Shown here in pieces: positions 1 through 7,664 of a DNA stretch of 64,000 nt. How positions within the stretch are numbered: the first letter of the stretch is position 1; every line of letters starts with the position of its first letter. The stretch covers positions 3,410,001 to 3,474,000 of the forward strand of contig NZ_OY726398.1 of NCBI RefSeq assembly GCF_963378105.1, given 5' to 3'. Source of the DNA: Mycolicibacter sp. MU0102 (lineage in GTDB: Bacteria; Actinomycetota; Actinomycetes; Mycobacteriales; Mycobacteriaceae). Under the pieces are notes generated by a model, which saw only the letters and a program-made list of their open reading frames with translations, had not been told where the DNA came from and searched no databases. Position numbers and translations under genes: made by a program.

Positions 1-340
1 CCAGGACATGTGGGGACCGTCGGGCAGCGCGGGATGGCAGCGCGACGACCCGACCGTCCAAGCCGGGCGCCTGGCCGGCAACGGCACTCGACTGTGGATC
101 TACAGCGGCAACGGCACTCCGTCTGAGATCGGCGAGGGCAGCCTGCCCGGCCAGGTGATCGAGCAGGTCGTCATGCAGAGCAACGTCGCCTTCCGCGACG
201 CCTACACCGGGGCGGGTGGTCACAACGCGACGTTCAACATCGACGCTGCAGGGGTGCACAGCTGGGGCTACTGGAACGCCCAACTGGTGGCCATGAAGGC
301 GGATATGCAGGGCACGCTGGGCGCGGGGGGCCGCGTCTGA
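1..340 (+). CDS. Antigen 85-type mycolyltransferase/esterase, C-terminal part (5' end outside window)
   Basis: Only the last 112 codons lie in the window; the reading frame runs in from the left edge and stops with TGA at 338-340. The residues match the end of the alpha/beta-hydrolase fold of the antigen 85 (FbpA/B/C) family, secreted enzymes that move mycolic acids between trehalose mycolates and arabinogalactan. Visible family landmarks are DMWGPS, the RLWIYSGNGTPSEIGE segment carrying the catalytic Glu (codon near 125), and GVHSWGYW carrying the catalytic His (codon near 257). The nucleophilic Ser is upstream and not visible. Which paralog (FbpA, B, C or the divergent FbpD/MPT51) cannot be decided; the retained Glu and His favour an active enzyme. 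Confidence 0.88.
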   Translation, partial: QDMWGPSGSAGWQRDDPTVQAGRLAGNGTRLWIYSGNGTPSEIGEGSLPGQVIEQVVMQSNVAFRDAYTGAGGHNATFNIDAAGVHSWGYWNAQLVAMKADMQGTLGAGGRV

Positions 341-394
341 CAGGCGGTTCTGAATGAGGAAGTTGAACACCAAACGGTGACGCCACGCAAGCGA

Positions 395-550
395 TCAATA
401 CCAGTAGCGTCTACCGCCGACCGGCCGCCCCACTGCCCCCAACAGCCAGAACACCGCACCGACGACCAGTAGGACGATCCCGACCGCCCACAGGACGTAG
501 ACGTTGAAAACCAGACCCAGGATCAGCAGCAGCAACCCGAGGCCGATCAT
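395..550 (-). CDS. Small membrane protein, DUF6131 type (51 aa)
   Basis: A 51-residue product starting at ATG 548-550 and ending at TGA 395-397. It begins MIGLGLLLLILGLVFNVYVL, contains two hydrophobic helices (about residues 2-20 and 22-40) and ends with the basic aromatic tail RPVGGRRYWY. This layout and tail are typical of the short actinobacterial DUF6131 membrane proteins. Its start overlaps the stop of the hemerythrin-like gene in an ATGA tetranucleotide, so the two are probably translationally coupled and share the SigF-type promoter upstream. Function unknown; the family assignment rests on motif memory. Confidence 0.72.
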   Translation of the reverse strand: MIGLGLLLLILGLVFNVYVLWAVGIVLLVVGAVFWLLGAVGRPVGGRRYWY

Positions 551-1110
551 GAGTCATACCCCAGGATCGCGTCCCGTGCCCGGTCCATCATCGAGGCAAA
601 GGGCCCGACCAACGCATTGGCCAGTGCACCCTCCACCCCGGCGTGCGGCCTGGTCGGGGCGATCGCCTCGGCGAGCGTGACCGCGCGCTCCAACAGCTTC
701 AGTTCGGATTCGCTGAGTTCGTCACGCAGCTGGGCGAATTCGTCACGTTCTTCGTGGCCGGCATGTTCGAGGACGTCGTCGCGAAGTTCCCGGAGCTTTT
801 CGGTGAAGAACTCCGAATCGACATTGACGTTCTCCAGCTCGCCCAGGACCTCTTTGGCCTTCTTCTCCTCGGCCAGCCGTGCGTCAATCATCGCGCGGCC
901 GTTGTCGAGCTCGTGGGCAGCCCGCGGATGCACGATCTCCTCTTCTGCCGTCTCGTGAACGGCCAGCAGCCTGCGCAGCCGGACGAACGACTCGTCGCGC
1001 TCGCCGCCAGCGGCCAGCAGCGTCTCGTCAAACAGCGTTTTGATGCGCTGGTGCTGTTCGGTGAGGAAATCGACCACGTCTGTCCGGCTGTGCAATGTCG
1101 TCTGTGCCAT
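547..1110 (-). CDS. Hemerythrin HHE-domain protein
   Basis: A 187-residue cytoplasmic helical protein. Histidines spaced as expected for a non-haem di-iron hemerythrin-like site are visible: His20 (TEQHQRIK), His52 and His61 (AVHETAEEEIVHP) and His116/His119 (LEHAGHEERDEF). Mycobacterial HHE proteins are linked to oxygen or nitric-oxide sensing and to peroxide response, but no specific role can be read here. The start ATG at 1108-1110 lies about 10 nt from a GTTT-N16-GGGTAG promoter, so the transcript is nearly leaderless and probably SigF-dependent. It overlaps the following DUF6131 gene by 4 nt. Confidence 0.85.
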   Translation of the reverse strand: MAQTTLHSRTDVVDFLTEQHQRIKTLFDETLLAAGGERDESFVRLRRLLAVHETAEEEIVHPRAAHELDNGRAMIDARLAEEKKAKEVLGELENVNVDSEFFTEKLRELRDDVLEHAGHEERDEFAQLRDELSESELKLLERAVTLAEAIAPTRPHAGVEGALANALVGPFASMMDRARDAILGYDS

Positions 1111-1119
1111 GGCTATGGG

Positions 1120-1145
1120 CTACCCCGACGCAGTTGGGGCAAAAC
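1120..1145 (-). promoter_or_regulatory. SigF-type promoter for the HHE gene
   Basis: On the minus strand GTTT (1145-1142) is followed by a 16-nt spacer and GGGTAG (1125-1120), matching the mycobacterial SigF consensus GTTT-N15/17-GGGTA. The predicted transcription start is only a few nt before the ATG at 1110. Confidence 0.62.
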
Positions 1146-1151
1146 CCGCGC

Positions 1152-2613
1152 CTAGGCCACCACTCGGATCTGCTCGAGTGACGAGTCGGCGGCGTCGGGC
1201 AACGCCATCCCGGCGGCCAGCCCGGACCGCAGATAGTCAATGACGGCGGTGTCGAGGCGCTCGCCGGGCACCACTGCCGGCACGCCCGGCGGATACGGCG
1301 TGATCTGCTCTGCAGCGATACGTCCGGAAGCCCGCTCTGCGTCGATCATCTCGGTAGGGCCGAAGAATGCATCCCGGGGCAACTGCACGGTCTCCAGCTG
1401 CAGTTCCTGCGGCGAGGGCAAACGGATCTCGGGCGGTCGCTGGAAGGACGTTGCGGCGTCACGCCACCCTCGCAGCGCGTCCAGCAGCCGGTCAGCCGTG
1501 CCGGGGTCATCGGCGAAGGACATGGTGATCAGGATGCGCCGGTGATCGGCCAACCCCACGTCGAGGCAGCGCTGCTCGCGGAGCCAGTCCCTGGCCTGAT
1601 AGCCCGACGTCCCGGTCCCCGACACATCGACCAGCACCTGCAGCCGGTCCAGATCGTGGGAGGCCTCCGCACCGAGCAACGCATGCTCGAGCACTTCGAC
1701 CTCCGGAATCTCATCGATGCGCCCGCGCACATCGCGCGCCAGTTTCAGTGCGGCGTCCAGCAGTTCATGCCCGTGGTACACCATCTGGCGGCGCCAGCCG
1801 TCCAGCGCTGCGTAGATCGGCACGCTGGGGCTGGTGGTCATCAACAGATCGGCGCACGCCGTCAGTCGCTCCCGGTCGATGAGGTCGCCCTGGATGTGGT
1901 AAACCGAGCCCTGCTCGAATCCCGCTCCCATCTTGTGCACGCTGACCACGCAGACATCGGCGCCGGCGTCCATCGCCCAGGTCGGCAGGTCTTCATGGAA
2001 GGGCAGGTGCGCACCCCACGCCTCGTCGACGATCAGCGGCTTGCCGCGTTCATGGCAGATTTCGGCGATGGCGGCCAGGTCCGCGCAGGTGCCGTACGGC
2101 GACGGGCTGACCACCAGCGCGCCCGCTGCGTCGGGGTTCTCCTCCCACGCACCGGCAACCCGTTCGGGTGACGGCGGATGGCACAGATGCCGTTCGGCGT
2201 CCCAGCGCGGAACGATCCAGCGCGGTCGGATGCCGGAGAAGATCAGTCCACCCACCACGGACTTGTGGCTGTCGCGGGGCAGCAGCAGTCCGCCGTCCGC
2301 ACCGCCGGCCACCGCCATCATCGCGGCACGAACGGAAAGCGAACTGCCACAGGTGGAGAAGAATGCCGACGAGGCACCGACGGCGTCGGCCATCAGCTGC
2401 TCGGCGTCGGTCAGGAACTTCCCGCGTGCTTCCCAGTCATCCAAGCCACCGCGGGGCGCGCACATCGGCGCGGAACAGATCGGCCCCCAACACCTCGAGG
2501 ACTGATGTGTCTGCGCCACGTCCCCGGCGGTGTCCGGGCGGGCTGAACCCGTACCGGTTCTGGCGTTGGTAATCGGCCAGGGCTTCCAGCACAGGTGCTC
2601 GGCGCTGATCCAT
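1152..2613 (-). pseudogene. Orn/Lys/Arg decarboxylase (PLP fold type I), interrupted by a frameshift
   Basis: Reading from ATG 2611-2613 gives MDQRRAPVLEALADYQRQ... then VLGADLFRADVCA, the normal N-terminus of short bacterial Orn/Lys/Arg decarboxylases, but this frame hits TGA near 2438. The rest of the protein (GGLDDW onward, about 430 residues to TGA at 1152) is in another frame. Deleting one G from the GGGG run at 2453-2456 (CCCC on the coding strand) restores a single frame of about 486 codons. The body keeps the PLP landmarks VDEAWGAHLPFH and the Schiff-base lysine in SVHKMGAG. The family decarboxylates basic amino acids to polyamines or cadaverine. It follows the membrane-protein gene by about 20 nt. 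This is either a recent loss-of-function mutation or a homopolymer sequencing error; every other part looks intact. Confidence 0.78.
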
Positions 2614-2634
2614 ATCGACGAGCCGCCTGTCTCT

Positions 2635-2982
2635 TTAGCGCCGAAAGGCGATCACCAGCGCCAACAGATCGACCCCCAGCAGCGCCCAACCCGCCAGCGG
2701 GACCAGGAATCCACGCCGGCGCCCCGCTGTGAAGAACGAGACAAGGATGGTCAATGCGGCGATGGCCGGCGCACCGTAATAGAGCATTCCGAAGACCACT
2801 CCACTGGGCCCGAGGTCGGGGCACTCGGCGGTGCTGCAGGCGGCGGTGCTCATCACTGCACCCGTCGCCACCACCATCACCAGGGCGGCGCCGGCGGCGG
2901 TCAGCAGAGCAGCGGCCCAGTTGACCCAGAGTCGGGCGCGGCGGTTGTCGGTCTCGACCGGTACCGGCATCGGCTCTGCCAT
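2635..2982 (-). CDS. Small membrane protein with conserved CxxxxC (paralog of 19405-19800)
   Basis: A 115-residue protein with three predicted transmembrane helices (about 17-40, 62-82 and 90-112). The non-membrane loop holds ACSTAECPDL followed by GVVFGMLYYGAP. The same arrangement occurs in the protein encoded at 19405-19800, so the two are paralogs. I chose ATG 2980-2982, which overlaps the stop of the upstream PfpI-like gene as TGATG; a GTG three bases further up is also possible. It sits between the PfpI-like gene and the decarboxylase in one apparent operon. Family and function not recognised. Confidence 0.75.
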   Translation of the reverse strand: MAEPMPVPVETDNRRARLWVNWAAALLTAAGAALVMVVATGAVMSTAACSTAECPDLGPSGVVFGMLYYGAPAIAALTILVSFFTAGRRRGFLVPLAGWALLGVDLLALVIAFRR

Positions 2983-3551
2983 CACAACGTCGCCCCGCGT
3001 GCCGCGAACTCTTCCACGAGCGCATTGCAGAAGGCCGGGAGGTCGTCGGGTTTACGGCTCGACAACAGGATCGATGGCCCGCAGTCGCAGCGCACCAACT
3101 CCTCGTCGACCCAATCGCCGCCCGCGTTGACGATATCGGTACGCAAGCTCGGCCACGACGTAATCCGCCGTCCCGCAACGACTCCGGCTTCGACCAATGT
3201 CCACGGGCCATGGCAGATGACGGCGACCGGTTTACCGACGTCGAAGAACTCCCGCACAAAGGACACCGCGCGCTCATCGGTGCGCAACTGGTCGGGGTTG
3301 GCCACCCCGCCGGGCAGCACCAGCGCATCGAAGTCATCCCCCGACACATCCTTGACCTGGCGGTCCACGTCGAATTTGTCGGCACGGTCCAGATGGTTGA
3401 AGGCCTGAACCTGGCCATCGGCGGTGGACACCAGCGTCGGACGCGCACCGGCCTCGGTGACCGCGCGCCACGGTTCGGTCAGCTCGACCTGTTCGACACC
3501 CTCCGGCGCCACCAGAAACGCGACCCGTCGTCCTTCCAGCGATCCGGACAT
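2982..3551 (-). CDS. DJ-1/PfpI family protein
   Basis: 189 residues from ATG 3549-3551, preceded by an excellent ribosome binding site (AAAGGAGAGG). The frame stays open upstream but that part lacks family similarity and crosses the promoter. The flavodoxin-like DJ-1/PfpI fold is recognised by VAFLVAPEGVEQVE near the N-terminus, ALVLPGG at about 76-82 and the nucleophile elbow AVICHGPW with Cys113-His114. Relatives are chaperone/deglycase-like stress proteins or intracellular proteases; the exact reaction is unknown. It heads an operon with the small membrane protein and the decarboxylase. A SigF-like promoter lies at 3598-3623. Confidence 0.88.
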   Translation of the reverse strand: MSGSLEGRRVAFLVAPEGVEQVELTEPWRAVTEAGARPTLVSTADGQVQAFNHLDRADKFDVDRQVKDVSGDDFDALVLPGGVANPDQLRTDERAVSFVREFFDVGKPVAVICHGPWTLVEAGVVAGRRITSWPSLRTDIVNAGGDWVDEELVRCDCGPSILLSSRKPDDLPAFCNALVEEFAARGATL

Positions 3552-3597
3552 GACCTCTCCTTTCTGTGCTGCGGTCAGCTCCTCGATAGCGACCCGC

Positions 3598-3623
3598 ATA
3601 CCTGACCGCCCGATCCCACAAAC
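3598..3623 (-). promoter_or_regulatory. SigF-like promoter for the PfpI-membrane-decarboxylase operon
   Basis: Minus strand GTTT (3623-3620), 16-nt spacer, AGGTAT (3603-3598). The -35 is perfect and the -10 differs from GGGTAT at one base. It lies about 47 nt upstream of the PfpI start, leaving room for the strong ribosome binding site. Confidence 0.48.
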
Positions 3624-3663
3624 GAAGCGTGTAGCCGTGCACCTGCGGGGGTACCCCGCCGTC

Positions 3664-4695
3664 ATGAATTTGAGGGCCGGGTTCGGGGCGACAGCCCTCG
3701 GTTTGCTGGCCAGTGTCGGCTGCTCGGCGCCGGTCTCGCGGAGCACACCGGAAGCCGTATCGGTACCGGTGCGAATGCCGCTGCACTCCCCCGTATGGTC
3801 GTATGCCACCGGGGCGCTGCTCGCGCTGACCGACGACGGGCGATTGGCGGCGATCGATCACCCGGCCCGCCCCGACACGGTGGCCACCCGGCTGTCGGAG
3901 CCACTGGGCGCCGGGCGCAATGTTCAGATCAGCCGCGCCGATGAGCGGATCGTGTTCGTGCCGCAGCCGGCGCGCGACCGAGTAGCAGCGGTCGAGTTGA
4001 GCGGCCTGCGGCAACTCGGTGACGTCGATGCCGGGCCGGCGCCGACCACGCTGGCCGAAGACTCGGGGATGCGGGTGCTGCTCGCGTTGTCCGCCGACGG
4101 CGCGACGGTCACCCCGGTCGAGGAGTTCGGCCTGCGGAAACTGCCCGGCGCTCAAGTGTCCGCCGGCCCCACCGGTGCCATCGACGGCGCCAACCGCGGG
4201 CGCACCATCGAATACCACGTCTACGGGCCGGGTGGGCTGTCGCATTACAAGGGCTCATCGTCACCGCCGGAGCAACGCGGTCACTACGACGCAAGAGTTT
4301 TCGTGGCGGCGGGCGACGGAACCGCGGGAGACCGGGTCTATCTGGCCGACGCTCGCGGCGACACGCTCTACGCCGTCGAGTCCGCGCGCGGCGGGCACGG
4401 TTTGCAGGTCGTCGGCAGCTCGTCGGTCTCCTCGCCGATCCGCTACCTGGGCTCCGACGACACCCGCGTGTACGCCGGCACCGATACCGGCGTGACCGTC
4501 TTCGAGTCGGCGACTTTCACCGGCTATCCACACGCCAGCATTCCGGTGCTGGGTGTCCTTGACTACCGGGCCGGTCTACCGTCCGGGCCGGCCCGGTCCG
4601 CCCCCTTGTCCGGCATGGCGATCGGCCCCGACCGGATATACCTGACCCTGCGGGGCCAGCCGATCGTGGTCAGCGTCGCCAAACCGCGGCTATGA
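3664..4695 (+). CDS. Secreted, probably lipidated beta-propeller-like protein
   Basis: 343 residues from ATG 3664. The N-terminus is a signal peptide (NLRAGFGATALGLLASVGC) whose Cys resembles a lipobox, although the residue at -3 is Ser rather than Leu/Val/Ile. The remainder is rich in short strands with repeated R/D-x-x-Y/F-V blocks (RVYLADARGDTLYAV, TRVYAGTDTGVTVF, DRIYLTLRGQPIVV), which suggests a beta-propeller or YVTN-like surface protein. No enzyme motif was found. It overlaps the following 94-codon gene by ATGA. Upstream is GTGT-N16-GGGTAC (3629-3654), a weak SigF-type site divergent from that of the PfpI gene. Confidence 0.78.
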   Translation: MNLRAGFGATALGLLASVGCSAPVSRSTPEAVSVPVRMPLHSPVWSYATGALLALTDDGRLAAIDHPARPDTVATRLSEPLGAGRNVQISRADERIVFVPQPARDRVAAVELSGLRQLGDVDAGPAPTTLAEDSGMRVLLALSADGATVTPVEEFGLRKLPGAQVSAGPTGAIDGANRGRTIEYHVYGPGGLSHYKGSSSPPEQRGHYDARVFVAAGDGTAGDRVYLADARGDTLYAVESARGGHGLQVVGSSSVSSPIRYLGSDDTRVYAGTDTGVTVFESATFTGYPHASIPVLGVLDYRAGLPSGPARSAPLSGMAIGPDRIYLTLRGQPIVVSVAKPRL

Positions 4696-4976
4696 GGATC
4701 AGCATCGACGACGATATTGCGGTGCTCACCGAGCAGCTGCGCGCGCTACGGGATCTCGGTCGGCGCAGCGAAGTCGACGAGGAACAGGTCTACGACCTGA
4801 GCATCCGGTGGGGTACTGCGCTGGCCGGGCGGCTGCGCCGACTGGTGTACTACCACGACCGTGGTCTGCTCGACGACGACGCCGAGCGCCGCTTTGCCGC
4901 GATCTGCGACGAGATGCGCGACGTGGCGGATCTAGTCAAGCGATTCGATCTCGCCGGCCCCGACCTTCCTGACTAA
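4692..4976 (+). CDS. Hypothetical small helical protein (94 aa)
   Basis: Starts at ATG 4692 inside the stop region of the preceding lipoprotein gene (ATGA overlap), so it is probably translationally coupled to it. The product is charged and almost entirely helical (LTEQLRALRDLGRRSEVDEEQ, RFAAICDEMRDVADLVKRF), with no signal peptide or membrane segment. I do not recognise a family. It ends convergently against the zinc-ribbon-like gene, overlapping its stop by 4 nt. Confidence 0.72.
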   Translation: MRISIDDDIAVLTEQLRALRDLGRRSEVDEEQVYDLSIRWGTALAGRLRRLVYYHDRGLLDDDAERRFAAICDEMRDVADLVKRFDLAGPDLPD

Positions 4977-5242
4977 TTAGCCAGGAATTCCTTGTATCGC
5001 AGCCGGATCGCGGTTCGTGGCTGCGGGCACGAGGGATTACGGCAGGTCAGTGCGACGAGATAGGCGTCGTCGTCTTCATCGAGGAACAAGAACCCCAGGT
5101 ACAGCGCCTGCCCCACCGTGAAATCGGTTCCACCGCAGGCCGCGCAGTATCCGCCGCGCACCGTGACCAGGTCCGACACCCGACGGCTGGCGACCTGGCT
5201 CAGATCGATCAGTTCCGGGCGCGCATCGACGGTTGCGGTCAC
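4973..5242 (-). CDS. Small zinc-ribbon-like protein (89 aa)
   Basis: Begins at GTG 5240-5242, 1 nt after the stop of the molybdopterin oxidoreductase gene; the longer upstream frame reads inside that gene and is rejected. The product carries two cysteine pairs, GYCAACGG and TCRNPSCPQP, spaced like a zinc ribbon, and a central hydrophobic stretch (LYLGFLFLDEDDD) too short to be a membrane helix. The position directly behind the oxidoreductase suggests an accessory role, but that is inference. No specific family recognised. Confidence 0.7.
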   Translation of the reverse strand: MTATVDARPELIDLSQVASRRVSDLVTVRGGYCAACGGTDFTVGQALYLGFLFLDEDDDAYLVALTCRNPSCPQPRTAIRLRYKEFLAN

Positions 5243-5243
5243 G

Positions 5244-6731
5244 TCAGATCTCTCCGTCCATGCCGTAGTAGACGTTGTCCTCGCGCCAGCCACCCCGGCC
5301 CTTTCCGATGTGGGCGTAGTCGTCGACGAACTCGATCTGGTTGATCCACTTGGCCATTTTGAAACCGACCTGCGTCTCGGCGCGAAGCCGCAGGGGCGCC
5401 CCGTGTTTGATGGGCAGTGGCTGGCCATTCATCGCATAGGCCAACAGCATCTGCGGTTTATGGGCCAGCTTGAGATCGAGTACCTCGTAGAACTGCCCCC
5501 CGCCTTCCGAGCTCGGCTCGTCGGTGCTGTTGTCCTGCATGCTCATAAAGCAGACGTAGCGGGCCTGCGGCAGCGGCTTCACCAGGTCCACCAGGGTTCC
5601 CAGCGGGACGCCGGTCCACTCGCCGATCGACGTCCAGCCCTGCACGCAGTTGTGCAGTACCCGCTGAGTCTGTGGCTCGGCCAGCGCCCGCACCCCGGCC
5701 AGGTCCAGCGTCGTCGGTTGTTCCACCAGCCCGCCGACCCGCAGGTGCCAATCGACGAAGTTATGCACCGCCATCACCTTGTAGTACTCGGCGGTCGGCG
5801 GCTTGCCATTGACACGGTGCTCGGTCGACAGCATGCGCACCGGGTAGTTCTGCCGAGAGTCCAACCGGCGCAGCAGACCTTTGCGCGGCACGCTGATCAG
5901 CGCGCCGAGTACCCGCCGCACCGAGGAGGGGCTGCGCTGGCTCCACACGGTGGCCGCAATGTGGACCGCGACGATAGCCGCGATGATGAGCAATGACAGC
6001 CCGGTCGCCCAGTAAGCGTTGCGGACCGACCCGAAGATCATCAACGCCGTGAGCCGGCCCCACCCCCAGAAGAAGACCATCGCCAGGTGGATCCCGATGA
6101 ACACCACGAACGCGACCAGGCCGAGGAAGTGCAGGCTGCGGGCAGCCTGTCGGCCGCCGAACATCCGCACATACCAGGGGAACCGGGCCTCGATCGCCGG
6201 TGACTGCGCGGCCCCGGTGAGGATCTGGAATGGTGCCAGCCCGAAGATCACCGCGGCGTAGGTCAGCTTCTGAATGGCGTCCAGCGGTTCGCCCGGCAGC
6301 AGCGGGGGCAGGTTGAAGCTGGCGTAGGTGACGATATCGTTCCAGGCGTCGGTGAAGATCGACCAGGAGTACGGCCAGTACCGGTGCCATTGTCCGGTCA
6401 CGAAAAGCAGTACGTAGTAAGACAATCCGACGAGAATCCAGCCGATGACGGCGGCGAAGTGCCAATGCCGGCCCATGCCCAGTGCTTTGTGTCCAGGCAG
6501 CGCGATCAGCGGAGAGTAGTCCTCCTCCTCATCCAGGGTGTCGTAGAGCTTGTTGGTGGGCATCACCTTGCGGGTGAAGCGAGCCCACTCCGTTCCGGGT
6601 GCACTGTCTGCGTGCCAGTACAGCTTGGGATGGGTGGAGAGGATCTCGAAGCCGCTGCGCAGCAACAGGGTTAGGAATAAGACGTTGAGCCAGTGGTCGA
6701 TCCGCAGCCAAGCTGGATAGTCGAGCAACAT
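5244..6731 (-). CDS. Cytochrome b561-type domain fused to a sulfite-oxidase-like molybdopterin oxidoreductase
   Basis: 495 residues. Residues about 1-270 form a membrane cytochrome b module of the Ni/Fe-hydrogenase/b561 type: N-terminal RIDHWLNVLFLTLLLRSGFE, GRHWHFAAVIGWILVGLSYY and SLHFLGLVAFVVFIGIHLAM supply helices with candidate haem histidines. Residues about 290-495 match the oxidoreductase molybdopterin-binding fold, including VHNFVDWHLRVGG, the expected molybdenum-ligand Cys362 in VLHNCVQGWTS, and a Moco-binding segment APLRLRAETQVGFK. It presumably passes electrons between the molybdenum centre and the quinone pool. The orientation of the C-terminal domain is uncertain: no Tat signal is present because the fusion starts with a membrane domain. 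Start ATG overlaps the previous gene (TGATG). Confidence 0.85.
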   Translation of the reverse strand: MLLDYPAWLRIDHWLNVLFLTLLLRSGFEILSTHPKLYWHADSAPGTEWARFTRKVMPTNKLYDTLDEEEDYSPLIALPGHKALGMGRHWHFAAVIGWILVGLSYYVLLFVTGQWHRYWPYSWSIFTDAWNDIVTYASFNLPPLLPGEPLDAIQKLTYAAVIFGLAPFQILTGAAQSPAIEARFPWYVRMFGGRQAARSLHFLGLVAFVVFIGIHLAMVFFWGWGRLTALMIFGSVRNAYWATGLSLLIIAAIVAVHIAATVWSQRSPSSVRRVLGALISVPRKGLLRRLDSRQNYPVRMLSTEHRVNGKPPTAEYYKVMAVHNFVDWHLRVGGLVEQPTTLDLAGVRALAEPQTQRVLHNCVQGWTSIGEWTGVPLGTLVDLVKPLPQARYVCFMSMQDNSTDEPSSEGGGQFYEVLDLKLAHKPQMLLAYAMNGQPLPIKHGAPLRLRAETQVGFKMAKWINQIEFVDDYAHIGKGRGGWREDNVYYGMDGEI

Positions 6732-7159
6732 CAGTCATACCAGCCCCTGCGCTGCCCGAATGCCACATTGACCCCGGTCAGCACCGTCAGATGCAGCACC
6801 AAGAAGGCCGCCGCGCAGGCCAGCGCCAGGTTTCCCGGGGCCAGGTCCCATCTCCCGGTCAGCGCCGACAGGCCCGGCAGACTCACCATCCGGCTGATCG
6901 GATAGCCGATCAGGAAAGCCGTGCTCAGGATGCCGCCCGCCACCCACCCCGCGGCCGGCACAATATCGTCGACGTCGACCCAGGTGATGCCGGCGGCGAC
7001 CACACAGCCGATGATCATCGCGGCGCAGTACACCGCGAAATAGCCGGGACGGTGCGCTGCGGTCGCCAGCATGTAGGCATGCATGCCCGCCAAGCCCAGC
7101 AGTGCGGCGTCCGCCGCCAGGGTCACTGTCCGCGGCAAGTTGAACGCGATGCTCGTCAT
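6731..7159 (-). CDS. Four-helix membrane protein upstream of the molybdopterin oxidoreductase
   Basis: 142 residues from ATG 7157-7159 (MTSIAFNLPRTVTLAADAAL); a GTG seven codons further upstream is possible. Four hydrophobic helices are visible (about 12-32, 40-60, 70-88, 107-130). It contains no cysteine pair or quinone motif that I recognise. The stop overlaps the start of the cytochrome b-molybdopterin gene as TGATG, which argues for cotranslation and for a structural or assembly partner of that complex. Family unknown. Confidence 0.75.
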   Translation of the reverse strand: MTSIAFNLPRTVTLAADAALLGLAGMHAYMLATAAHRPGYFAVYCAAMIIGCVVAAGITWVDVDDIVPAAGWVAGGILSTAFLIGYPISRMVSLPGLSALTGRWDLAPGNLALACAAAFLVLHLTVLTGVNVAFGQRRGWYD

Positions 7160-7238
7160 TGGGGTGCGTGGGCCGGCCACGGGCGGTCAACCGGCACTGC
7201 GGTGTCGCGAGGTCGGCGGTCGCATCGAAGTGCGCGGG

Positions 7239-7661
7239 TTAGACGCCGCGGTATCCGCATCGGTCGTGGATGCGCATATCCAGACAAAACGGTCATGTCA
7301 ACAGCTCCCCCAGGCTGTGACACAGCGCGCTGGAGCGCCTGGTCTCCTCCATCACCTCGGCGGGGCCGCCGGTACCCGCGTAGTGGGCAAAGGGCGCGCG
7401 CAGCGGGCTGGTCACCGCGTCCTTGGCCAATGTTCTGGACAGCTTGTGGGTCCCGAGAGTCACCGTCAGCAAGTCTGCGGTCGCCCAGCCCTGGCGGCAG
7501 GCGGCGCCCGGCGGCCACGGTTACCACCGCGACCAACCCGCCGTAGACCAGCAGCACCATCGCGTACCCCCCAGCGGGCGCGGGTTGTCGCCGCGGTATG
7601 CGTCGGCTTCCCGCTTGGCCGCGTCCACGATGGTGCTGCCGGCCCCGGGCGATTGAGCCAT
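7239..7661 (-). pseudogene. Decayed DUF1360 membrane-protein gene
   Basis: From ATG 7659-7661 the product starts MAQSPGAGSTIVDAAKREAD and reaches RPLGG, the expected DUF1360 N-terminus. The hydrophobic part (YAMVLLVYGGLVAVVTVAA) then needs a shift at the G-run near 7568-7573, and the conserved core (LTVTLGTHKLSRTLAKDAVT, then SPLRAPFAHYAGTGGPAEV and LGELLT) needs a second shift near 7515. At 7293-7295 the first Cys codon of the family CPFC motif is TGA, followed in frame by PFCLDM, after which similarity ends. Two frameshifts, a nonsense codon and a missing C-terminus together make this a true pseudogene rather than a single sequencing error. It lies 3 nt downstream of the hemophore-like gene. 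Confidence 0.7.
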
Positions 7662-7664
7662 CAC

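Noticed and set aside
3629..3654. GTGT-N16-GGGTAC before the lipoprotein at 3664 as a SigF promoter
   Set aside because: The -35 has a mismatch and GGGGGTACCCC is self-complementary, so direction is ambiguous; mentioned only within the gene entry.
5243..5428. Upstream extension of the small zinc-ribbon-like gene
   Set aside because: The extra residues are an out-of-frame reading of the molybdopterin oxidoreductase 3' end; GTG 5242 fits the operon spacing.
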